NCBI GenBank assembly: GCA_007258455.2
Contig: VDFB02262723.1
Span: 349,483 to 413,482, forward strand
DNA length: 64,000 nucleotides
Reading direction: 5' to 3'
From: Sequoia sempervirens
Lineage: Eukaryota > Streptophyta > Pinopsida > Cupressales > Cupressaceae
The translations under genes were made by a program, and so were the position numbers. Under the pieces are notes generated by a model. That model searched no databases. It was not told the origin of the DNA and saw nothing but the letters and a program-made list of their open reading frames with translations. This document shows positions 23,101-35,100 of the stretch, one piece after another (position 1 is the first letter of the stretch; the number at the start of each line of letters is the position of its first letter).

Positions 23101-26100
23101 CTTCTTCGAAGGGAGGGCCGTTCATTGCAAAATGATCGTGCGGGGGACCGCATTATAAGTCCGTGGTTGGCGGAAAAGCGGCCGAGTGATGTTTCTCCTC
23201 CACAGCGAGCGGCCGATGTACCAAGATTTGAAAGGACAGATTCCTGGACCTTCTTACTTCTATTTGTGCAAAAGCTTACGAGCTATGTATGTAACTGTAT
23301 TACTTTTTAACTCTGATTTGTATTTGCAATGAAAATGAAATTCATGAGGAAACATATTGTAACTTGTACGTGTTTATCAATAAAGAAAGGAAGAATTTTT
23401 ATTGTAATATCTTTGTTATATGTTACTTTTACATGTTTTAAGTGAAAATTGGAAAGTTTTTAATTTACGCTGAATTGGGTCGTAACATTATGCCACATAG
23501 GGTTTCAAGAGATTGAGATGATAAATCTGTTCTATGTATATTTACCATTGTGATCAATCGTTATACCACATAGGGTTTCGAGAAATTACAGTGATAAATC
23601 TGTTTTGTGAATCTTTATCAATATAATCAAAGGTTATGCCACATAGGGTTTCGTGAGATTGTAATGATAAAGGCTGTTTTGTGAAGACTTTACTACTTTG
23701 ATCAAGTGTTATGCCACATAGGGTTTCGTAAGATTGTCTTGGTAAAGTTCTTAAATTTGTTTTGTGCTCAATAAGCTGGTTTAGATTGAGATGATAGTTG
23801 CGCCACCTTGCCCTCAAGTAGAGAATCTAAACCCGTTTATCGTCAATTAGTCAAACCTTGCTCCGTTTCCTCTCGCTCTGTTTTCCTGAGGAGATTGGAT
23901 AGATTAAATTTAAGTTGTAGTTAGTAGATCTGCAAAACCAGAGAAAACTCAGCTGCAACGTATAGGTTCTTTCAAGAAAGCCTTGTGCCTCTACAGCTGA
24001 AACAAAAAGACAGGACATAGTTTAGCTTATTTTCCTTTGCAAGTATTTTTGTCAAAGCACAACGAGGGAGCTTCCCCTCCTAATTTGAAGAGCACTCATT
24101 GCGTAGTGTACATAGGCTGTTCATAACAACTTTTACTCCAGAGGTGTTAGTTGTTACGCCAACATACTCTATATCAAAATCATAGGCCTGTATCCTGCTA
24201 ACCCACTTCTGCTGCCTCTCATTCAAATCCTTCTGCTCCAAGAAGTATCTAAGACTGTTGTGGTCGGTCCTCACCACAAACTTTCCTCCAACTAAGTACT
24301 GTCTGAATTTCGCCAAGGCATGCATAATGGCGAGCATCTCCTTATCATAGATGGAGTATAGTCTCTTTGGTCCCGTCAACTTACGGCTCTCAAAAGCTAT
24401 GGGGTGTCTGTTTTGCATCAACACTGCTCCTATGCCCTCACCTGACGCATCACACTCCAAAACAAACGGCTGTGTGAAATCTGGAAGCACCAATACTGGG
24501 CAACTACTCATCACCTGCTTGAGCTTATCAAAAGCTCGCTGTGCCTCCTCTGACCAGCTAAATGCACCTTTCTTTGTCAAATCTGTCAAAGGTGCTCCCA
24601 ACTGTGAAAATCCCCTCACAAACCGCCTATAGTAACTGCACAATCCAAAGAAGCCTCGTAACTCTGTGAGTGTCCTAGGTGGTGGCCAATCAAGTATCGC
24701 CAGTATCTTCTCCTGGTGGACCTGTACTCCCTCTGCACTGATAACATGCCCCAAATATAATATCTCTCTAAGGCCAAATTCGCATTTTGAAGCCTTAGCG
24801 TAGAGTGACTACTCCTCCATGATACTCAAGACCTCGTCAAGATGTCTCAAGTGCTCCTCCCAAGTCCGACTGTAAATGAGCAAGTCATCAAAGAACACCA
24901 ATAAGAATTTACGCAACTACTTATTGAATATATGATTCATGCAGGACTGAAATGTGGCAGGTGCGTTTGTCAAACCAAATGGCATGACCAAGAACTCATA
25001 GTGCCCATAATGACAACGAAATGCTGTTTTGTGTATGTCCTATTCTCTGACCCTTATCTGATGATACCCTGAACGAAGATCAATCTTCGAAAAATACACT
25101 GCCCCATGAAGCTCATCCAACAACTCATCTATCCTGGGTATAGGGTACCTGTTCTTGATGGTTTTCTTATTAAGAGCTTGGTAATCAATGCACATCCGCA
25201 TGGTTCCATCCTTCTTCTTCACCAAGACCACAGAAGAAGCGAATGGACTGGAGCTCAGTCTAATGTGTCCCATCTCAAGCAATTCTTTGATTGCTTTCTC
25301 GATCTCATCCTTGAATTTCTTAGGATGACAATAGGGGGTAGTGATCACTGGTTTGGCCCCCTCCTCTAGCTCAATGGTATGCTCAAAACCACGATCAGGT
25401 GGTCTCCCTGGAGGTATCTCTCCAAAAACCCTATCATGTTTACCCAATAGCTCCTGAATGTCAACATGATATGGCTGCCCTGAATCTGAAGACTCTTTGG
25501 TGGTGATCAAGCACTCTGCTGCCCAAGCTATGTCATCATGCCGAAAAATGCTCTCCATGCGTCTAGCAGATACAACCTTGGCTGACCCATTAATCATGCC
25601 TCTAAGCACCACTCGCTGCCCCTCTGCTGTCCTGAATTTAAGTTCCATAGTCTGAAAGTTCTGAGAATATTTTCCTAGTGAGTGTAGCCACTGAATTCCA
25701 AGTATAGCATGAGTGTCACCCAAATCCACCACATAAAAGTCATCTGTAGCTGTGTAATTGCCCAAGGTAATAGGCAACTGTGTAACCCTCCGAGTGCATC
25801 TCAATTTATAGCCATCTGCCACCATCACATTAAATCCTTCAAAGTCCTCTGCGGGTAGCATATGTTTCTCAACTAGGGCTGCATCAATAAAGTTGTGGGT
25901 TGCCCCACTATCGATCAACACACATATGCGATGTCCCTGTAAAACTCCTCTAACTCTAAAAGAGTTGAATCTAGGAGTGCCTGATAATGTAGCAATGATA
26001 CTACTCTTAACCTCTCCCTGAGGCTGCTCCTCATCTGAACTGCTATCGTCGATATCCTGAGAAGGCTCGTCATCACTGCTCTCATCCTCAGACATAACCT

Positions 26101-29100
26101 CAATAAGATGAGCCTTGCCTTTTCCTAGGCAACGGTGGCCTGGCTCCCAACGTTCCTTGCAATGGTAACAGATTCCCTTAATTCTACATTCCTTGCGATA
26201 CTCCTCATCTGGATCATTTTTCTTGTTTCCTTTTTTCTGAAAAGGCTTCTTGCCCTTGTTCTTTTGAGGAACGAAGGGTTTAGAGGAGATTTTGTTGTCC
26301 GGTGTGGAGAACTCCATGTCTCTCGCTCTAGTGATAGCACCCTGTAGGGAATCGGATTTGAAAGCCTTAATCCAACCACGAAGTGGTTCGGATAGACCCT
26401 CAATAAAGAGCATAACCAACCTCTGCTCTGAAATATCTGTCACCATAACTGCCAATCGCTGAAACTCAGAGATATATGTGTCTACTGATCCACTCTGCTT
26501 AAGCTGTGCTAACTCTCGGAAATGAAGCTCTGGATCCCTCTAATCAAATCTGTCCATAATTTTCTGTGTGAACTCCAAATAGGAAGTGATGTTGGCATGC
26601 CCTAAAGTGACAAGCCCATGATACCACCACTCATGTGCCTCACCATCCAAGTGTAGCGTAGCATACTTAATAGCTTCTGTCTCCAACATGGGGTTTAGCT
26701 GGAAATAAGTGTCCAACTTTTGTACCCACGCTCTGGCTATGCATTTATTAGACCCGTCAAAGGAAGGGATCGTGAGTTTCCCAACCTTGCGCTGAAGATC
26801 TTGGTTTTGTTGTCCTCTATTGTTGTTTCTGGGTCTATTCCTATACTTGATAGTGCAAAAATCCGCCAATGACATGGCAGCATGAAATTCATCTCCCAAC
26901 GATTGATATTCTCTTAAATAATCTGTAAATCCCTCTCCTTGTGCTTGCTGCTCTTGATTTCCAGCAGGCTGTCCTCCCAAGAATTGAGGCATGAGAGGCC
27001 TCGGAGTCACCCTACTAGCTGTCCTAGCATGGTTATGTGCTGGTATATTGGTGTTGCTGGCCTCTACATTGTTATCATGACCGTTTGTCCCATTGTTACC
27101 ATTATTCCTATCACCCAAGAGCTGATTTAAGAGCTATCTGTTGTTGACCTCTAGCTAGGTCATTAAGAATCTGTTGAGTGCTACCCTCGAGTATGTCATG
27201 CCTATCACCCATGATATCTTCTTCAGATGATGAATCGGTATCAAAAGGACCAACACCTCTTCTCCTTTCTCTTCTGTATGTTATAAACTCTCGGTTATCA
27301 GGATTCATAACATCCCACTACCACACAGGCAGGCAGGAAGTTGGCTCTGATACCACTATAAAGAGCTGTGCAAAATTTGCTCTAAAATTTCTGTATTGTT
27401 CCCTTTTGAGTTTGACAACCCCTGGTGTGTGAGCTGATTCTAAGCTGTTATAATTCCTGTTGGTTATTTGATTTGAAGGGAGCTCATTTACAAGCTGTCA
27501 AAGGTATTTGTTTTGAGATGGATTTGTTGTTGCGAGAGAAATCATTTCCTCTTAATGTGGTACTGGCAGCAATTTACATTCAAAGACTAAACCAATGTTA
27601 TGAGATGATTACCATTCAAAATCAGACTTGTGAAATGTAAGACAGCATTACTCATTGTCTAGTACACATGCAATGCTAATGATTCCATGACTGAATTACA
27701 ATAGTGGTTCACTTTACATGACAGCATCAAAATCTCAATGCAGATAATCAAGATAATATATCTTCCTGGTTTTATAGTGACTAGAGACTACATACAACAG
27801 ATCAAACAAATGATATGTTTCAACTCAGATCTGTTACATTGTTTGTTAGTGAAACACAGGTTATACTTTTAAACTCCAACTCAGAAATATTCGACAATAT
27901 GTATGATATGGTTTGCTGAGTTCACATAGACGCAAAACTTTACCAGCTACTGTGTTGTGAGTATCTCATGACTCCTACAGCATACAATGCTACTAGCAGC
28001 ACTTATACTCCAAACAAAACAAACAGTTATAGATACCCAAACCTGAAATATGGTAGCCGTCCTCAGTCTGTTGCAAGTGATGGTGTCCCTCAGAAATTCG
28101 GTCTGCAAAAATGCTTGTTCAAACTCTCTTAAAATGGTCGGCTCAGGAAGTAAGGAATGCGCCCAAGCCAAGATGTGATCTCCACCCGTCAAGGGCTCTC
28201 AAAGAACCAAGGCGTCACAAGGAGCTAACTAGAATGACGTGTTTTTTTTGGCCCAAAAATCGCGTTTTTCTTATCCGGGTTGATTTATCACAAGAACCAC
28301 AATTTTTACTTCATATGATGCGGGAATGAGAGGCGCCTGAGGTTGTTTATGAAGACCATTGCCACAAAACTTCGAGTGAACTCTTATACTGACCTCCAAC
28401 AAAATACCACGAACCAAAACATAGTGATTTCGAAATCAGCAGCAGTGAGATCACCTATCCATTTCGCCATTTATCACCAAGGTGAAATTCTCCATTCTTC
28501 CCAACTAGGGCTGGTATCTCACAGCCGAAATGGGCTTGTAGGGTTTATTCTTCAAAAACCAGAAGAAGCTTGTTCCCGTGAAGAAAAGATGTCATGTGTT
28601 CAAAAGGTGCGAATCCTCCCTTCATTTCCCTTTTTCACTTTCAACAAAAGGCCCGACAAAATGACCTTTTTCCCTTCTATTGGCTCAAACAAATAATAAA
28701 GTGACTTTTGTATAGCCTCTTAAAATAAATATTTCCATAAGTCACTCTTGTGAAATTTCATAAAGTCACTTTACCTAGAATGATTTAATTAATTATTTAA
28801 TATCACCTTTAGAGAATGATTTTTGAAGCTTAGGCAATAATTAAATAATTAAATAAATGACTCCCTGACTTCATCAATTGCCTTAAGGAGTTGAAAGGCA
28901 ATGAAGCATCCTGAGCGGCTAGCTGGGTGGGGACATTACAGAAGCATCCTATGGTTCTAGGTATTGTTGCATTCAATTGCTATCGCCGAGACAATCATTT
29001 CAAGGACAAATTTGAGGAGATTAGAGGCTGTATTTATTTTTCTAAAATATTGCCAGGCAAGAACAGGGGCAGCTACTTGAGCAATTCGATTTGGGCTTGG

Positions 29101-32100
29101 AGAATATCATTTGAACTTGTTGTTGATTGCTACTTCATCTTTCATCCAAGGCACTTCTTGAGGCCAGATTTGAGCAGGGTCATTACACCACACCATTTGT
29201 TATCTTTATTTTGTATATTGGTATTTTGTGTATTTTATTTTGTGTATTGTATACTTAATGGTATTGATAATACTCAGATTTATTACGGTTATTATAATCC
29301 ATGGTAATCATGATTTAGGTAATGGCTAGATTATTATTAATATTATATTTATAATTATAATATTATCAATGATAATTATAATTATATTTAAATCGTAATT
29401 ACTCATGTTTGGATTTTGACATTTATTTATATTTTATTTATTTATTTGTCTTTAGATGCTTTATAGCTTAGTGTTACAATTTCGGGGGACATGACAACCG
29501 TAGGTGGCAGAATTGTACGGGTTGGCTAAGAATATTGTCAGTGATAGGGACAACAAGTTTCTTAGTGCTTTCTGGCAGGAGTTGTTTAAACTTGTTGGCA
29601 CTAAGTTGACACCGAGTACAAGTTACCACCCCCAAACAAATGGCCAAACCGAGATAGTGAATAAATGGGTAGAGGGGTATTTACATAGCTATGTCTCGAG
29701 ACAACAAAGGGCATGGATTAAGTGGTTGCATCTATGAGAGCATTTCTACAACACCACTTACCACATGTCCATAGGTATGACACCCTTTTGTGCATTATAT
29801 GACTATGATGAACCTTCATTTTTGGATTTGGCTTTTGGGGATAGTAGGGCTCCCAAAGCTAAGGATTGGATACAGGAGAGCCAAGATATTCTTAAGGCAC
29901 TTAAGGAGAATTTACAAGTGGTGCAAAATTAGTAGAAGACATATGTAGACAAGCACAAGGTGGAGCACAATTTTGAGGTTGGAGACTTGGTCTTCTTACA
30001 CTTGTAGCCCTACAGGCAATCTTCGCTGAAGAAAAGTGGTGCTAAGAAATTGAAGCCACGTTTTTAAGGTCCCTACAGAATAGCCAGACGAGTGGGGGAA
30101 GTAGCCTATGAGTTGGAGTTGCCCAAAAACAACAAAATTCACAATGTTTTTCATGTGTCATTCCTTAAGAAGGTGTTGGGGCAGCAGGTTACTTCATCAG
30201 CAGAGTTACCTCCGTTAGATGAGGAGGGGCATTTAGTGTTGGTTCTTGACGAGATTGTTGATACCAAGGAGAGGAGATTGAGGAACAGGGTAATCAAGGA
30301 ATATCTGATTAGATGGGGAGACTTGCCAGTAGAGGACGCAACTTGGGAAGGAGAACAGATATTGCATCATCCCAATTTACAATTGCTTGAAGGAAAGCAA
30401 TCTCAGGAAGGGAAAACTGTAATGCCCCCTTCTCAGTGATCACCTTGAGGACTTAATAGCCTATTTAATTCTTGTAGGCTATAGTCGGGAAAAGGGAATT
30501 AATTTATTTAATTGTTTAATATTACCTAGCAGCAAAAAGTACTTTTAAAAAAGGTAATGTTAAATAATTAATTAAATGAGCTATAAAGTGACTTTTGGAA
30601 ATATATTAAAAAGTAACTTTACAAAGTCACTTTATTATTTTATTGAACGGGAAATAAAGTGAATGATATAAAAGGAGATTTTGGAGCTCTTTTGCTCTAT
30701 GCTTGATTTATTTTCTCACTTTCACTTTTGGAGAGCTTCTTGGAGTTCTTGGTCTTGGGGAAGAGAAAACCTAGGGCTGGTTTTAGTGGTGAAACGATTC
30801 CACCCTAGCCAGTTCGTGGAGGAGATCATTCAGGTCTTCTATCTCGGCGATTATTGCAATTTTGTGAGTCCCCTGCGATGACAAAATTGGAAGGAAACAA
30901 TATATCTATTTCTATTACTTGAAGTTGAGATTGGTGACTAGGTTTAAGAAGGGTTTGTATTCCAGTGGGGTCACCATATTCTTCAGATAGTCAGATATTA
31001 ACTATTGTTGAGTGTGTTGGTCATGACTCTAAGGAGCTGTGTGGCTTTGGAAGACATTTGGTGCTAAGTTGTAGTTGGTTTGGGGCAGGGTCGAGGAGTT
31101 AGAAGGGGTCATGGGTGTTTGTAAAGGCCATGGACATCAAGAAGAGGGCGGTGTGACTACTTAAACCCCCATTGTTTAGCTTTTACCAACCACATGAGGA
31201 CTACAAAGGGGTGCATGAGCATTTGGAGGATAGACGTGAAGCTCCCGGTGCAACCTTGTTGATGTTTTCATTCGTGAGCATTGACTCAAAGGTTGTGTAG
31301 GTGTCTATGAGGTATTTAGTGCCTGTGAGGTCGTTGGAGGGGTAGCAGCTGTGGTGTGGAGATTCCTACGGAATATATTTAGTTAGTATGAAGCTGTGAA
31401 TACATATCTGGCCCAAGCATGACATTTACCAAGTTTGCAATACATATACTTTTTTAGAAAGAACAAAAAAAGGTTTTTTGAAAAAGCAAAAAAACGTCAT
31501 AACAGTGTTTCTTGTCATAACTGTAATGTCCCCATCTAGTTAGACATTGACTCATCAGCATGATTAGCCTATTAGTGGCCCTCGTAGGCTAATATGGCAT
31601 GTTTAGAGGGTCTTCTCGGCAGTTACCTTGTCGGCAATTGGCTTCTTTTGTGATTCAGTTTACATATGGAGGTGTTCTAATGATTTCTTGATATGTTTCT
31701 ATTTTTGTAAACCTCATGTTATAAGGTGATGTTATGTTTGCACTTTATGTTATGAATAATTATTTTATTATAAAGTGCAAATGTAAATTATAAAATAATA
31801 TTATAATATTTCTTCTAGAAGTTGACTTGAGAAAGTTCTAGAAGGAGGTCGACGCTTGAGGAAAAAGAATAAATGAGTCATGGGGAGCTGATTGCCATCA
31901 TCCAGCATTTTGTTGCTTCTTGTTGATGTGTATTGTGGAGCTAAGGTTTCTGCAGTCTAGTGTCTTTGGGAACGATAACTCCCATAGATAGCATAACTGA
32001 GGGAGTGAGATATCTCCTGAAGGGTTGCAGCCATTGGAGAGGTTACTTCAGACTTATCACTTGAGCAAAATTTGTGGCCAAGGGCCAATTTTGGAGAGAT

Positions 32101-35100
32101 AGACGATTGGAGAATAATGTGAAGCATTTTGGTTGATTATAGCTTCATCTTCTTGCTAGTAGAGGGCGAATTGCATCATACATATAATTCTGATAATAAT
32201 TTTCAGTTTATATATCAGCTTCATTGGAGGGGACGATTTTGCTCTTGGAGGTCATTATTGGCATCGATTTTCCTTTCAAGCTGGGGTGCACCATTCCTTG
32301 GATGATGGTGATGATTTTAGATGGTTGAGACAAAGTCAAAGAGCTGCAAATTATTTTATTTTAATATTCAGACCAGAACAGGGGCGATTTTGAAGAAGGG
32401 CTCGATTTGACTTCAAGGAGGTACTTTTTGATGATCTATTGATTGCTCCTTCATCTCCAGCCATAGGCGACTTCATTCCAACCAGGTTCCCTTTGTTTAT
32501 CATTCAATTAAGCATTGTATTTAGGAGTTATAAGTTACAGCTGTAGGTGTGCATTCATATCAGCCATTATCATATTTTATGTCAATGTAATTTGCTAAGA
32601 GTCTTGGCTATTAAAAATCAGCATTTTATTGAAAAGACATTTGCAATCAAGGAGTAATAAGTAGTTGTTCAAATAATAGTTGTTATTGTGCAATCAAATG
32701 TCATTATAATCAGCTTTAGAGTTTGCATGCCAAGTATTTGACAAAATGTCTCTTGGCTGTAGATGCATTTTATTCACTTAGTTCCTCATTTGAATGCATT
32801 TTAAATTACAAAGAGCATTGTATTTTGTTATCCTAAATTTTTTAACTCGTTTCAAAATTTAGGTAACCAATCAAAATTTTCTTAAAGCTTGAGATTTTTC
32901 TTCTCCAAGGCACGCATTACGAGGTGCAAAGGGTGGAAAATCTCTGTTTCAAGTTGATTAACCTTTGGGCTACTCTTTTTCCCCTTTACGTTTCCGTTTT
33001 CGTCGATTTCTGACTTGTTTTTAATGTCTTTTTGGCCAATTTCGGGTTTTCTGAGCAACTCAGCAGATAGGGAAATTTAGACTCAAAAGCAAAATTGCCA
33101 AAGTGTCTGAAAAACCCGAAATTGCTTAAGTTCATAAAAAACCCGATTTTGCTTAAATGACATAAAAAGTCCGAATTTTTCAATTTTGTTACAATGAAAA
33201 TTGCTTTTTGGTCAGAAAAGTGCGAATTGGTTAAAAGCAAAATTGCTTAAGTGCCTTAAAAACCCGATTTTGCAAAAAAGACATGTAAAGACCTCATAAA
33301 AAACCCGATTCATCATTTTGGTGTTATTTTTCATTGTCAAATCTTCTGAAAAGCCCGATTTTTCTTAGATTCAAGCTGGTTGAATTGTTCTTGGCATTTA
33401 TTTCCTCATTTCATGGAGATTTGGTCGACCTTGATGCTTCAAATTCGGATTTTAACCAGTAAATAGCCATTTTCTGTCTTTTTCAACGCGTCTAGGGCTT
33501 TTGCTTCTGCATTTTCACGTATTACAACTTGTTCCAGGTATGATTCGCACTTATCTCTCTTTCTTTCAATGTTTTACTGTCATTTATCGATGTTATTGTC
33601 TTTTATATATCACGTTTTACGTTTTTCTGACTGTTTCAAAACGCGTTTTTTATTTTTATGCGTTTTTCCTTCCATTTTTTGCTTTCATCATGGTTATTTT
33701 TATATGTTTATTGGTATTTTTAATATCTTTCATAAAAACGCGTTTTATCTTGCTGCTGTTTATTATCAAAAGTGCGTTTTTCTTCTGAAAAATCCGCCTT
33801 TACACTAAAACGCGTTTTTGTAAAACCATATATCTCCATATTATCTCCATTCGCCTTTATATAAAATGCGTTTTTCTCATATTCATTCACACGCCTTCTC
33901 CATTTTACTGAAATTTTACCTTCCATCTCATTTCGCATACCTCCGCACTTCCATACATGATGCGTACTTCCATTTGAATCTGCCTTATGATGAAAATACG
34001 TTGTTCACTGTTCATTTCCAGCAGTAAAATGTCACCTATACTCATTTCCTTCATTTCATTCATTTCGCCACTTCATATATCCATCACTATCTTTCACAAA
34101 ATAAGAAAATTTCACTTTGTCTCTTATTTCAGGTTTTTAGCCTAAAGATACAATTTCGGGATTTATATTTGAAATAACAATTTTTAAAATTGCAAAGTTC
34201 AAAAATTGTTAAATTTCATAAAAATCCCGATTGCCTTTGAGAAAATTGTCAAAACTCTGAAAAATCCCGAAATTGCAAAAAAGCAAAAATTGCTAAAGTG
34301 TCAAAAAGTTCCGAAATTGTTCAAGTCACTCAAAAACCCGAATTGCACACCTTGGACGATCCCAAATCCAAGTTTTGAGATCTCTTTATCTTGCTGTTTC
34401 AAAGAGACAAAATGCCGTTTTCCATTCCACCATTTCATCCATTTCGAATTCATCTTCATTCACCCTTCATTCTTCTTTCAAAGTCCATTTCATTGTTCTA
34501 GGGTTTGAGTTTCGCCATGTCCACTCACGTTGATGCTGATGATGTGCTGACCTTATGGGGTTTTCACCGCAGTCTTGCAGATTCCTGTTCAATGACGGAT
34601 GAACCAACTTCTCCAGCAGGCAAAAAGATGAAGTATAAATTCGACAAATATCAGAATGAGATCTCTCCATCTCACGTTGTTTCAAACATCGATGAGATCA
34701 AAGATACAGAAATAGGGCATGTTGATATGTCTGAATTTCTTGGAAGGGCTGAGAAATCTACGTCTTCTGATATGCAAAAGTTGCTGAGAAGTCATATCCA
34801 TCTCGTCGCTTCTTTTCCTGTTGCTGCCCTTGAACCAGAATTCGTCCTTGCATGTGCAGCACATTTTAATAGAGAATCTAGAACTATGAAGAGCATAGAT
34901 TGGCGACTATCAGATACTTTGATGTAATTTTGAAGACAGTTGCAGTGGCCAAGAACACATTGGGTCCAGATCCGAACGAGTTGAAAACCATCATCAGCAA
35001 ATTCTTATCTTTCAAAGATAAGAATCAAACAAATTAAGTTTTAGATTGTTTTATGTAATTTTACTTTCGACAATATATATGTAAAAACAAATTTTGCAAT

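Larger units (their letters stand above)
18276..24164 (+). mobile_element. TGTTGTGACC-type LTR-like element 2
   Basis: The head TGTTGTGACCTTTT with the CCCCATT..AATGGGG stem-loop is the same as in element 1. A candidate end is TTACGCCAACA at 24164, exactly where the minus-strand gypsy RNase H frame is interrupted. Between them lie the ATGCGCCCA array, an AT-rich tract, a unique segment around 22600-23290 and a 74-bp tandem array. No gag-pol frame was seen. Flanks (GGTAT left, TACTC right) do not match, so this may be more than one insertion or an element that has lost an end. An alternative 3' end is GGGTCGTAACA at 23487. Confidence 0.45.
24165..28940 (-). mobile_element. Truncated Ty3/gypsy retrotransposon
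   Basis: The minus-strand order is 5' LTR (28940-27357), primer-binding site (27355-27341), gag, zinc knuckle, protease, RT and RNase H. It stops abruptly at 24165, where sequence of another element abuts; integrase and the 3' LTR are absent. Its LTR begins TGTAATGTCCCC, as in the other LTRs here, so it probably represents the autonomous lineage behind part of the solo LTRs. Confidence 0.9.
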
